Positions 29,491 through 37,472 of a stretch of 64,000 nucleotides of DNA are shown piece after piece (the first letter of the stretch is position 1; each line of letters begins with the position of its first letter). This stretch comes from Ornithinimicrobium sp. INDO-MA30-4 (GTDB lineage: Bacteria; Actinomycetota; Actinomycetes; Actinomycetales; Dermatophilaceae). A model generated the notes under the pieces. The model was not told the DNA's origin, searched no databases, and saw nothing but the letters and a program-made list of their open reading frames with translations. The translations under genes and the position numbers were made by a program. The stretch spans positions 1,364,001-1,428,000 of the forward strand of contig NZ_CP091056.1 of NCBI RefSeq assembly GCF_021535045.1, given 5' to 3'.

Positions 29491-30426
29491 GTGAGGAAGC
29501 TCGTGGGCGCAGACCTGTTCATCTCGTACACCTGGACGTCGGAGGGGCACCGGGAGTGGGTGCGCCTGCTCGCAGCCCAACTCAAGGCGCTGGGGTTCGA
29601 CATCCTCATCGATGCCGACGTCGACTATGGCAACGACCTCAACGGGTTCATGCGCAGGGTGGACGACTCCAAGCGGGTGTTACTCGTCGTCGACCAGAAC
29701 TATGTCGCCAGAGCCGACAACATGCCGGAGTCGGGCGTCGGCAAGGAGAACCGCTGGATCGCCGAGGCCTGTGCGGACCACGACACTGTTTGGTTGTCAG
29801 TCCTCTTTGTCGACAACCACTCCTGCAGCTTGCCGGCATGGCTAGGCGACAGGATGCCCAAGGGCTTCGACTTCAACCACACTCCAGGCAGCCTGCAGGA
29901 GTTCCCCGGGGCCGAGCAGATCGAGGACTTGTGGCGCTGGATTGCCTACCTGCCCGCCAATCGTGACAGCGCAACGCCGATCGCGACTCTTCGAGAGCGG
30001 GCCACGCGGCTCGAGCAGCACGATCTACGCAGTAACCCAGCGCAGTGGAGAAGTCCGGACCTCGTCGGCGAGGCGCACTTCGCGTATGACGACGCACCGC
30101 AGAAGACCTTCTGCTGGGGCGTCGGCGCATCCGAGTTCGCACTCCAGGTCAGCGGATGCTCTTACAACTCGATGTACATCTACAAGGATCCCATCAAGGC
30201 CGTCGGCCTGATCCGAGGCGAAAGCGTCGACGACGTCGACCTCGCACAGCACCTCACGCCAGGACGAACCGTCGCTCCGCAGGTCGGCCAGAGCGTCGTA
30301 CTCATGAATGCCCACGGGCGTCTTGCAGTAGTCGACATTCTTGACGTGCAGCGCGAGGACCCGGGCGGCAGCCAGTATGTCCCACCCTTCGTCGACTTCC
30401 GTTGGAGAGTCGTCGAGTCATCCTGA
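29491..30426 (+). CDS. TIR-domain protein with unknown C-terminal domain
   Basis: Residues 6-145 form a TIR/SEFIR-type domain: A-D-L-F-I-S-Y-T-W-T-S-E, G-F-D-I-L-I-D-A-D-V-D-Y, K-R-V-L-L-V-V-D-Q-N-Y, then K-E-N-R-W-I. The acidic residue following the fourth strand region is the presumed NADase Glu (E-N-R-W-I-A-E-A). Residues 180-311 are a beta-rich domain I do not recognise (C-W-G-V-G-A-S-E-F-A-L-Q-V), probably a sensor. GTG 29491 is the likely start. No partner ATPase is adjacent. Bacterial TIR proteins often kill phage-infected cells by NAD depletion (family inference). Confidence 0.8.
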   Translation: MRKLVGADLFISYTWTSEGHREWVRLLAAQLKALGFDILIDADVDYGNDLNGFMRRVDDSKRVLLVVDQNYVARADNMPESGVGKENRWIAEACADHDTVWLSVLFVDNHSCSLPAWLGDRMPKGFDFNHTPGSLQEFPGAEQIEDLWRWIAYLPANRDSATPIATLRERATRLEQHDLRSNPAQWRSPDLVGEAHFAYDDAPQKTFCWGVGASEFALQVSGCSYNSMYIYKDPIKAVGLIRGESVDDVDLAQHLTPGRTVAPQVGQSVVLMNAHGRLAVVDILDVQREDPGGSQYVPPFVDFRWRVVESS

Positions 30427-30577
30427 CGGTGGCTCTGTAGGGGCAGGGAAACGCGGAAAACTTCCGTGTCGGCGAAGCTGACCAGCGGATTGCCGCCCCG
30501 GGGCGAACTCGCGGACCTCACCGCGATTCAATCGGTCGTTAGGCGAGGCAATCCACGTTAAATCTCGCCGCCAGATG
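30427..30577. other. Intergenic before site 6
   Basis: About 150 bases with no supported gene; GC-rich, no obvious terminator. Confidence 0.4.
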
Positions 30578-30635
30578 TCAGTTTGAAAACCTGAACTCGA
30601 CCGAGTTCCGGCACGTACGGCCATCAGCAGGGCTC
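30578..30635 (-). repeat. Site 6, ychF-tail junction, type I arm
   Basis: Minus strand encodes S-V-E-F-R-F-S-N then TGA. The right arm GTTCCGGCACGTACGGCCAT matches site 1 well. Confidence 0.85.
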
Positions 30636-30771
30636 GCCTGGCCCAAGAAGTATCGCTGGTCGTGCCCGATGTCCGACGCCGCCGATATGCTCAGCCTTAA
30701 CGCCCTCGATGCCCTGCGGAGGCGTCGAAGCGAGCGCCGTGCGACGGCTGCGTGACCAGGAGGAGCCGCCG

Positions 30772-31990
30772 ATGGCGTGGGAAGAAGACTACCGGAATCA
30801 CGAGCTGTGGACCTCCGTCACTGAGACGTTGGAGGCACTGTCAGAAGTCCCCGCCGATGAGCTCACCGACGACCTGACCCACCTGCGGGCGCTCCTCACT
30901 GAGATCGACGGACACGCGGACCAGCCGCACGCCGCACTGGCAACGGCACACCTCACGACGGTGAAGAACGTCGCCGACGGCATCGGTGCCGCGCTCCCCG
31001 ACTCCCCCGCGACGATCTTCTCCCCGCCCCCGAGTAACCGAAACGGTCTGAGCCCGTTCGTCCAGCTCGCACAGTACGTCCGCACCTGGCCGGCGACAGG
31101 GACGACCCGTCTCAACGGACTCGGTTCGCGGGCCGAGGAGGTCGAGGCGGCGTTCAAGGCTCTGAACGAACGGCTCGACGAGCGCCTGTCGGAGATCGAG
31201 AAGCAGTCGAGCGAGCAGTCCGAGACGATCGCGGCAGCACTCGACGAGCACAAAGCCGCCCTGGCGGAGCAGCGAACGCAGTTCGCGGCGCTCATCGAGG
31301 AGAAGACCACCGAGCTGCAGGACGAGCTCGCGCGTCTGCGCGAGGCCGCCAGCGACGCGGACTCGATCATCGAGCAGCAGAAGACACGTCTCGATGCGGC
31401 GCTGTCTTCCTACCAGGAGAAGTTCTCGTCCGCACAGGACGATCGCACCGAAAGTGGTCCGCCCTCCTCTCGGAGAACAACGCGAAGCTCCAGGAGCACC
31501 TTGCTGCGATGCGCGAGCACGAGGAGCAGTCGCGGAACGTCCTGTCGGCAGTGGGCGTCAACGCGACGGCCACCGACTACGGCGCATACGCGAACGCGCA
31601 GAACGAGGCTGCCAACCGGTGGCGCATCGGTGCGGTCATCGCGCTATCGATCGCCGCCGCCGCGTTCCTCGTCGTGGCCGGTGCACCGCTGTTCGGATTC
31701 GGCGGGGACTCGGGTGGTGGGAGGGCGTCCTGCAGAAGCTCACTGCGCCCGTCGGCGCTGCTGCGGTCGGCTACGTCCTCATCAGGGAGTCGGGACAGCA
31801 CCGCATGGAGGAGCACTCAGCGCGTCAAGTGCAGCTGACCCTCACGGCGCTCGAGCCGTTCATCGCCAACCTGCCGGAGCCGCAGAAGGAGCGCATCCGC
31901 GTCGAGACCGCACGGCGGATCTTTGCCGAGCAGCGGGACGGGTCATCGGCAGCCGTCACGGCAGCCTCGGAGGACGAGGCCGAGGAGTAG
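30772..31990 (+). CDS. Coiled-coil protein with membrane segment (two frameshifts)
   Basis: Starts at ATG 30772 with AGGAGGAG upstream. Residues 1-115 are a globular helical region; residues 120-225 are a long coiled coil (V-E-A-A-F-K-A-L-N-E-R-L-D-E-R-L, then repeated E-x3-L heptads). A helix pair follows (A-V-I-A-L-S-I-A-A-A-A-F-L-V-V-A-G), and an acidic tail after Q-V-Q-L-T-L-T-A-L-E-P-F. Breaks near 31450 and 31720 are repaired by single bases. It recalls coiled-coil membrane components of defense islands; no family named. Confidence 0.6.
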
Positions 31991-32187
31991 GCCGATTCAG
32001 AACACCGCCTGTTGCGAGACCCTCGCAAACGTCGGGCGAAGAAGATGAGCGCGCCGTCAAGTAGGTCGATCTTGGAGCGCTCGGTCCGCAACGACTCTCG
32101 GTGCAGAATTTTCGGCGAATCGTGATTGTGCGGGGAACCAATCCTGGTCCCGTCAACTTTGTATTCCGCTGGCGACGAGAGGAATCC

Positions 32188-32649
32188 TTATCGGGAGTGA
32201 CCATCGACGACAAGCGCCTTCGTCTCGCGCTTGGTGAGCTTCGCGCGCCGTTCTGCCTGGGTTAGTGCTTCTCGCAGCTCGCCCACGCTTTCAATCGGCA
32301 AGTCCCACCGATCATGGTCGAGGATTCGCCCAATTCTTTCATCGAACCTGCGAACGGCACCGAGGGCAGCTTTCGCCTCGAAAGTTGCTTGAAAGTGTCG
32401 ACTAAAGAAGTCCTCGAAGGACTTTTTCTGAATGGGTGCCATGTCTGCTTCCGTAATTCCCGGGTACGCCAGCCCCATTGGGCCAGTACGGGTGGCTACC
32501 CACCGCTCCAACGCCACACGAGCTTCGCGTAGCAGCCGTCGATCCTCCCGCCGTTCGGCAACAGAACCACCGACGATCTGTGTCAGGTAGCCGCCGAGCA
32601 GCGCACCTACGAGAGCGAGCGCAGGAACAATCAAGTCCAGAGGATCCAT
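32188..32649 (-). CDS. Single-pass membrane protein, unknown
   Basis: A 153-residue protein with an N-terminal helix (I-V-P-A-L-A-L-V-G-A-L-L-G-G-Y) and a charged, helical cytosolic part (S-V-A-E-R-R-E-D-R-R-L-L-R-E-A-R-V-A-L). The pattern recurs in small phage- and island-borne proteins of unknown role. It is in the same cassette as the coiled-coil gene but on the other strand. Nothing recognised in 31991-32187. Confidence 0.55.
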   Translation of the reverse strand: MDPLDLIVPALALVGALLGGYLTQIVGGSVAERREDRRLLREARVALERWVATRTGPMGLAYPGITEADMAPIQKKSFEDFFSRHFQATFEAKAALGAVRRFDERIGRILDHDRWDLPIESVGELREALTQAERRAKLTKRETKALVVDGHSR

Positions 32650-32819
32650 AACGTCATCCTAGGGTCGCGACTGGCTTCTCACATATAGTTCCGCGGACGC
32701 TACCTTTGCGGCGTGAACGTCGAAGAACCGAATCGTGCTCGCGCCGCCCCAACCAGGGATCGAGGCGATAAGAAAGAGATCAATGAGGGCGGCGATTCAA
32801 CTTTGACTACACCGGACAG

Positions 32820-32875
32820 TCACACGTTGAAACGGAACTCCACCGAGTTCCAGCAGCTACCAACCTCTGCATTCT
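32820..32875 (-). repeat. Site 7, ychF-tail junction, type I arm
   Basis: Minus strand encodes S-V-E-F-R-F-N-V then TGA. The right arm GTTCCAGCAGCTACCAACCT shares ACCAACCTCTGC with site 5. Confidence 0.85.
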
Positions 32876-32889
32876 CCCGCTATACCGAA

Positions 32890-33278
32890 TTACAGGTAGC
32901 GGCACACCATATCCGCTCCGCATGTGTCGGAGTCCGGATGCGCGGCGTTGTGCCTGAGGTCGGCGATCGTGGCGTGCAATGCGGTGAGCCGGGCGATCTG
33001 CTGCTCGATCTCGGCCAGGCGTGCGTCGAGGAGGTCGCGCACGTGCTCGCAGGGCGCGTGGCCACTGTCTCGGATGTCGAGGATCTGGCGGATCTGGGCG
33101 AGGTTGAGGCCAGCGGCCTGCCCTCGGTGGACGAAGTCGATCCGGGCGATGGCGTCGGGCGCGTAGTCGCGGTAGCCAGACGGGGTGCGCTCTGCCGGGG
33201 CAGCAAGCCCTGCTCCTCGTAGAACCGTAGCGTCTTCGCCGTCGTGCCCGCAGCCTCGGCGAGTTCCCCGATGCGCAT
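32890..33278 (-). CDS. merR: MerR-family mercury-responsive regulator (frameshifted)
   Basis: Starts M-R-I-G-E-L-A-E-A-A-G-T-T-A-K-T-L-R-F-Y-E. The frame breaks at CCCC near 33203; one added C gives E-R-T-P-S-G-Y-R-D-Y, the standard wing. Then comes the dimer helix and a C-terminal metal loop (C-E-H near residue 80; later D-T-C-G-A-D-M-V-C-R). Cys79-like and two C-terminal Cys fit a metal-binding MerR. It is divergent from merA over the operator at 33311-33342. Related metal (Cu, Zn, Hg) sensors cannot be ruled out, but the merA partner favours Hg(II). Confidence 0.85.
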
Positions 33279-33310
33279 GGCAGCCTCCATCCTTTCGTCA
33301 GGAGCACCCT

Positions 33311-33342
33311 TGACCTTCCCCTGCACCGGAAGGTCCAGTATG
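33311..33342 (+). promoter_or_regulatory. MerR-type promoter/operator of merA
   Basis: TTGACC (-35) and CAGTAT (-10) are separated by 20 bases, the over-long spacing of MerR-activated promoters. Between them lies a perfect dyad GACCTTCC, eight bases, GGAAGGTC. It is 41 bases before the merA start. Confidence 0.85.
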
Positions 33343-33383
33343 GCTGAGTAGGAAGAGAAGTCCAAGCGTTGACGGGAGCTGCG

Positions 33384-34806
33384 ATGCCTACGAAGTACGA
33401 CCTCGCCATCATCGGATCGGGTGGCGGTGCGTTCGCCGCAGCGATCCGCGCGACCACCCTCGGAAAGTCGGTGGTGATGATCGAGCGCGGCACGCCAGGC
33501 GGGACCTGCGTGAACACCGGGTGCGTGCCGTCGAAGGCGCTCATCGCCGCCGCCGAAGCGCGACACGTCGCCGCGGACGCCTCGCCCCGGTTCCCGGGGA
33601 TCGCGACGACGGCTGAGCAGCTGGACATGCCCACTCTGATTGCCGGGAAGCAGTCGCTGGTCGAGTCTCTGCGCGGCGAGAAGTATGCCGAAGTCGCCGA
33701 CTCTTACGGCTGGCAGATGCGGCAAGGGGATGCCGCGTTCGCGGGCACCACCGACGCGCCGACGCTGGAGGTCGCAGCCGCCGACGGGACGGTCGAGGCG
33801 ATCGAGGCGCAGCACTACCTAGTCGCCACGGGGTCTCGTCCGTGGGCTCCGCCGATCGATGGTCTGGACGAGGCGGGGTACCTGACCTCGACCACCGCGA
33901 TGGAGCTGGACGAGGTCCCCGAGTCGCTGCTGGTGCTCGGCGGCGGCTACGTCGCCCTGGAGCAGGCGCAGCTGTTCGCGCGTCTCGGCTCCCGGGTCAC
34001 CGTGCTGGCCCGGTCCCGGCTGGCGTCGAAGGAGGAGCCGGAGGTGTCCAGGGCGCTTCAGCAGGTGTTCGCCGACGAGGCGATCCGCGTGGTGCGCCGT
34101 GCGCTGCCGACCCGAGTGTCCCGGGAAGCGGAGACCGGGCAGGTATTGGTTACCGCGGACGTGTCGGGCGGGGCGCAGGAGTTCCGGACCGACCAGGTCC
34201 TGGTGGCGCTCGGACGCCGCCCGGTCACCGACAGGCTGAATCTCGACGCGGTCGGGGTGAATACCGGCGGTTTCGGCGAGGTGCTCGTCTCCGACCGCAT
34301 GCAGTCCTCCAACCCGCAGATCTGGGCCGCGGGCGACGTGACGGGGCACCCCGAATTCGTCTACGTCGCCGCCCACCACGGCACCCTGGTCGCCGAGAAC
34401 GCCTTCGCTGAAGCCGACCGGGCCGTGGACTATGCCCGGCTGCCGAGGGTGACATTCACCAGCCCGGCGATTGGGGCGGTCGGCATGACGGAGAAGGAGA
34501 TCGTCGCCTCGGGGATCCGCTGTGACTGCCGCGTCCTGCCCCTGCACCACGTGCCCCGCGCGCTGGTCAACCGCGACACCCGCGGGTTCATCAAGATCGT
34601 CGTGAACGCCGACACGAGCGAGATCCTCGGCATGACCGCCGTCGCCAAGGACGCCGGGGAACTCGCCGCCGCAGGGTCCACGTGCTCGGCAAGAAGGTCT
34701 CCGAGGTCGCCGACGCGTGGGCCCCTACCTGACCATGGCGGAAGGCATACGGATCGCCGCCAAGGCCTTCACCACCGACCCTTCAATGCTGTCATGCTGC
34801 GCGTGA
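33384..34806 (+). CDS. merA: Mercuric reductase (two frameshifts at the 3' end)
   Basis: FAD-dependent reduction of Hg(II) to Hg(0). It starts M-P-T-K-Y-D-L-A-I-I-G-S-G-G-G-A with no N-terminal HMA domain. The redox pair is C42/C47 in G-G-T-C-V-N-T-G-C-V-P-S-K. NAD(P) and FAD motifs follow (L-L-V-L-G-G-G-Y-V-A-L-E, then W-A-A-G-D-V-T-G). Breaks near 34675 and 34727 are each repaired by one base, giving A-P-Y-L-T-M-A-E-G-I and the diagnostic C-terminal S-C-C-A. Repaired length 474 residues. No merT/merP transporter is in this module. Confidence 0.9.
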
Positions 34807-34841
34807 AGGCATGGCCTGAGCCAGCGAATGAACGCCAGAGG

Positions 34842-34898
34842 TTAAAGCGAAAATCTAAACTCCACCGCATTCCGTAGCCGAATCACCTTTGGAGAGCT
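34842..34898 (-). repeat. Site 8, ychF-tail junction, type I arm
   Basis: Minus strand encodes A-V-E-F-R-F-S-L then TAA, with TTT and AGA codons like site 2. The right arm ATTCCGTAGCCGAATCACCT matches site 12. Confidence 0.85.
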
Positions 34899-35100
34899 AT
34901 GTCCATAGGTCGGTGCTCGCTCACCGTCCCTCCGGCGCTCCCATGTGGGAGATCGGGACGATCACAAGCTTTCGAACGACTGCGAGCACCAGAGCTGTCA
35001 CTACGGTCGCGGGAGTGCTGGAGCTCGTCCGAGTTCCGAGGTCGGTAACCTTGCCACGTCGCGCTGGGGCCACGAGACGGGCGTTGCCGCAACGACTGGT
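34899..35100. other. Intergenic before the RCC1 gene
   Basis: About 200 bases with no supported gene. An in-frame extension of the RCC1 reading frame to 34945 exists but lacks the family sequence. Confidence 0.4.
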
Positions 35101-35994
35101 ATGACGGCCTACAATCAGGTGGCGACGAGAACCGCGGAGGAGGTCCACGTGCGCACCGTACTCGCGGCCGGGAACCGGCACTCAGTGCTGCGACGCGAGG
35201 ACGGGACCGTGATTGCCACTGGCAACAATCAAGCCGGCGAGTGTGACGTCCTACCCTGGTCCGACGTCATCGCCGTAGCCGCTGGCAGCGTCCACACGGC
35301 CCGCAATACCGGCAAGTCTCACACAGTGGGGCTCCGAGCCGATGGGACTGCACTTGCTACCGGCTGGAGCGACGCCGGGCAGACCGCCGTCACGCAGTGG
35401 CGCGAGATCACGGCAATAGCCGCCGGCTGGAGGACCACCGTGGGGCTACGTGCCGACGGATCGGTCGTCGCCACCGGTCGCACCGCGGAAGGACAGTGTG
35501 ACGTGCAGTTGTGGAGCGGGATCGTCGCGATCGCGTGCGGCGACTGGCACACAATCGCAGTTCGACGCGACGGCACAGCCCTCGCAACTGGCAACAATCA
35601 GCGAGGGCAGACCGACGTCGCCCGGTGGACACACGTGTCCGGGGTCTCTGCCGGCTACCTGCACACCGTCGGCTTACACGAAGACGGTACCGTCGTCGCC
35701 GTCGGCGACGACAGCAGAGGCCAGTGCGAGGTGTCATCGTGGAGAAGAATCACCTCAGTGGCGGCCGGCTCCGTCCATACGCTCGCGCTGAGCCAGACCG
35801 GAAGGGTCTTCGGAACGGGCGACAACCAGTTCGGCCAGTGCGATGTCCAGTCATGGACCGGCATCACAGCGATCGCAGCCGGAGCGAGACACTCGCTTGG
35901 GCTGCGCGCCGACGGCACAGTCGTGGCTGCGGGCGACCACACCGAGCAGCAATGCAATGTCAACGCCTGGGCCACTCGACCACAGATGAACTGA
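35101..35994 (+). CDS. RCC1-like beta-propeller protein
   Basis: A 297-residue protein built of about seven RCC1 repeats, each with V-x-A-T-G-x-N or similar, then G-Q-C-x-V-x-x-W and A-I-A-A-G-x-x-H-T-V-G-L. Strong internal repetition is evident (for example G-T-V-V-A-V-G-D-D and G-R-V-F-G-T-G-D-N). The start at ATG 35101 leads directly to the first repeat; some N-terminal in-frame sequence precedes it. No export signal seen. Role unknown; it is the sole gene of its cassette. Confidence 0.75.
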   Translation: MTAYNQVATRTAEEVHVRTVLAAGNRHSVLRREDGTVIATGNNQAGECDVLPWSDVIAVAAGSVHTARNTGKSHTVGLRADGTALATGWSDAGQTAVTQWREITAIAAGWRTTVGLRADGSVVATGRTAEGQCDVQLWSGIVAIACGDWHTIAVRRDGTALATGNNQRGQTDVARWTHVSGVSAGYLHTVGLHEDGTVVAVGDDSRGQCEVSSWRRITSVAAGSVHTLALSQTGRVFGTGDNQFGQCDVQSWTGITAIAAGARHSLGLRADGTVVAAGDHTEQQCNVNAWATRPQMN

Positions 35995-36024
35995 AGTCCA
36001 GCGTGCCCGGTAATCGGCCGTCGA

Positions 36025-36080
36025 TCACACGTTGAACCTAAACTCCACCGCGTTCCGGCACGGAGAACCATCTGCAGTCA
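36025..36080 (-). repeat. Site 9, ychF-tail junction, type I arm
   Basis: Minus strand encodes A-V-E-F-R-F-N-V then TGA. The right arm GTTCCGGCACGGAGAACCAT with TCTGCAG is closest to the arm consensus. Confidence 0.88.
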
Positions 36081-36084
36081 GCGA

Positions 36085-36651
36085 CTACCAAGCCCGCCCG
36101 CGCAGGTCGACCTCTCCGTCAGGCCATGTCTCGAGCGGGGCGATTGGCAGGATGAGGATCGGCGGGCCGAGCTCGTCCACGACAGACTCGCCATCACGCC
36201 CGATCGACTTCTCGCGAGCAAGGATCCTCTTCCAACCACATGACTCGTAGAACGGGACGACTTGCTCTCGACAGCCCAGGTAGCCGAACGCGAGGCGACC
36301 GCGATCGCGCATCGATTGCGCTGCCCAGCTCATGAGTTCGCGCCCGAGACGCATCCCTCTCGCGTCACCGGAGATCAAGACACCGCCGACTCCCGCGATC
36401 GCGAGGGTCTCCGTACCGACAGCGATCTCGCGGCGCGCCCATCCCACGTGGCCAATGACGCGGCCTTCGATCCGCGCCATGATGTGGACATCATGTGACG
36501 CGTAACCGTATGGCTGTTGCGGATCCCACTCTCCGAACTCCTTGAGGTACTCCCTGTCGAAGAGCAGCCGAAGTTCACCCAGATCGACCTCAGTGAGTTC
36601 CTGGTGGGCGAGGACCTCGATCGAATGACGCTTCACGCGTCCACCTTCCAT
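36085..36651 (-). CDS. GNAT acetyltransferase
   Basis: A 188-residue GNAT protein. It has an N-terminal region with V-D-L-G-E-L-R-L-L-F-D and an acetyl-CoA segment G-G-V-L-I-S-G-D-A-R-G-M-R-L-G-R-E-L-M, then C-G-W-K-R-I near the end. The arrangement resembles AAC(2')-I aminoglycoside acetyltransferases and NodA-like GNATs, but substrate is not assignable. It overlaps the end of vapC by 19 bases, so it may be part of the same operon. Confidence 0.78.
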   Translation of the reverse strand: MEGGRVKRHSIEVLAHQELTEVDLGELRLLFDREYLKEFGEWDPQQPYGYASHDVHIMARIEGRVIGHVGWARREIAVGTETLAIAGVGGVLISGDARGMRLGRELMSWAAQSMRDRGRLAFGYLGCREQVVPFYESCGWKRILAREKSIGRDGESVVDELGPPILILPIAPLETWPDGEVDLRGRAW

Positions 36652-37058
36652 GGGTCCACCAGTTCGACGCCGGTGTGCTGGAAGTCCTTCACATTGCGCG
36701 TAGCACAGGTGGCCCCGTGCGCCAGGCAGATCGCGGCGATCTGGGCGTCGGCGGTACTGACCGGTGCGCCTGCTGCCTCACGCGACGCGAGCACCTCCGC
36801 GTATCGCTCCGCCGCGTCAGCATCGAATGCGAGCACCGACCGGCTCCCCCGATACGGCGCTACCGCTTCATCGATCCTCTGCGCCAGCTCGTCTTTGCGT
36901 TGGCCGTTCGGGAGCCTGCGCACACCGGCAAGCAACTCCGCGAGAGTGATGGAAGTGATCGCGACGTCGCCCGTCAAGGACACAAGCCACTCGACGACAC
37001 GAGGCTCCGGAGAGGGCCGAAAGATCTCCGAGATGACGTTAGTGTCGAGGACGATCAT
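36633..37058 (-). CDS. vapC: VapC-like PIN-domain toxin
   Basis: PIN-domain ribonuclease toxin, 141 residues. Acidic site: D5 in M-I-V-L-D-T-N-V-I-S-E, E near L-A-E-L-L-A-G-V, and D in S-T-A-D-A-Q-I-A-A-I. It is the FitB-like subgroup by D-T-N-V-I-S-E-x-x-R-P. It starts inside the stop of the antitoxin gene (ATGA). Confidence 0.9.
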   Translation of the reverse strand: MIVLDTNVISEIFRPSPEPRVVEWLVSLTGDVAITSITLAELLAGVRRLPNGQRKDELAQRIDEAVAPYRGSRSVLAFDADAAERYAEVLASREAAGAPVSTADAQIAAICLAHGATCATRNVKDFQHTGVELVDPWKVDA

Positions 37059-37288
37059 TCGAGGTCCGCCGCCCTTGCGACATCATCGCGCGTCGGAATC
37101 GGCAACTCGTCGACCCCATCGACATCCCGTGCCGCAGACAGAAGAGCCATGCCGATGTGCGGCCGTCGAGCGGCCTTCGTGAGGATGTCGCGAACCTCGG
37201 CCTCCATTGACCGCCCGTGCTCCTTCGCCTGCGATGAGAGCTGCTGCTTCACGTGGTCATCGAGACCGCGCACGATGATGGATGACAT
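37055..37288 (-). CDS. vapB: FitA/VapB-like antitoxin
   Basis: A 77-residue ribbon-helix-helix antitoxin: S-S-I-I-V-R-G-L-D-D-H-V-K-Q-Q-L, then H-G-R-S-M-E-A-E-V-R-D-I-L. The ATG at 37288 has GGAGGTGG upstream. The C-terminal tail presumably wraps the toxin. It pairs with the PIN toxin. Confidence 0.88.
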   Translation of the reverse strand: MSSIIVRGLDDHVKQQLSSQAKEHGRSMEAEVRDILTKAARRPHIGMALLSAARDVDGVDELPIPTRDDVARAADLE

Positions 37289-37364
37289 CCGGGCCACCTC
37301 CTTCTGCTATCAACCACGATAGCGCAGATGGCTGGATGCGGACAGCCCACAACAAGCCAACGAA

Positions 37365-37393
37365 GCCCCGCCGATCACGAAGATCGACGGGGC
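37365..37393. terminator. Hairpin, possible terminator
   Basis: Arms GCCCCGCCGATC and GATCGACGGGGC (one mismatch) with a five-base loop, between vapB and site 10. No T-run follows, so termination is unproven. Confidence 0.45.
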
Positions 37394-37416
37394 CCGCGGA
37401 GCAGGATCGGCTCACA

Positions 37417-37472
37417 TCAAACGTTGAACCGGAACTCCACCACATCGCCACGGTTAAGAACGTATGCCGTGA
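37417..37472 (-). repeat. Site 10, ychF-tail junction, type II arm
   Basis: Minus strand encodes G-D-V-V-E-F-R-F-N-V then TGA, the longest match to YchF in the array. The right arm CGCCACGGTTAAGAACGT is type II. Confidence 0.87.
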
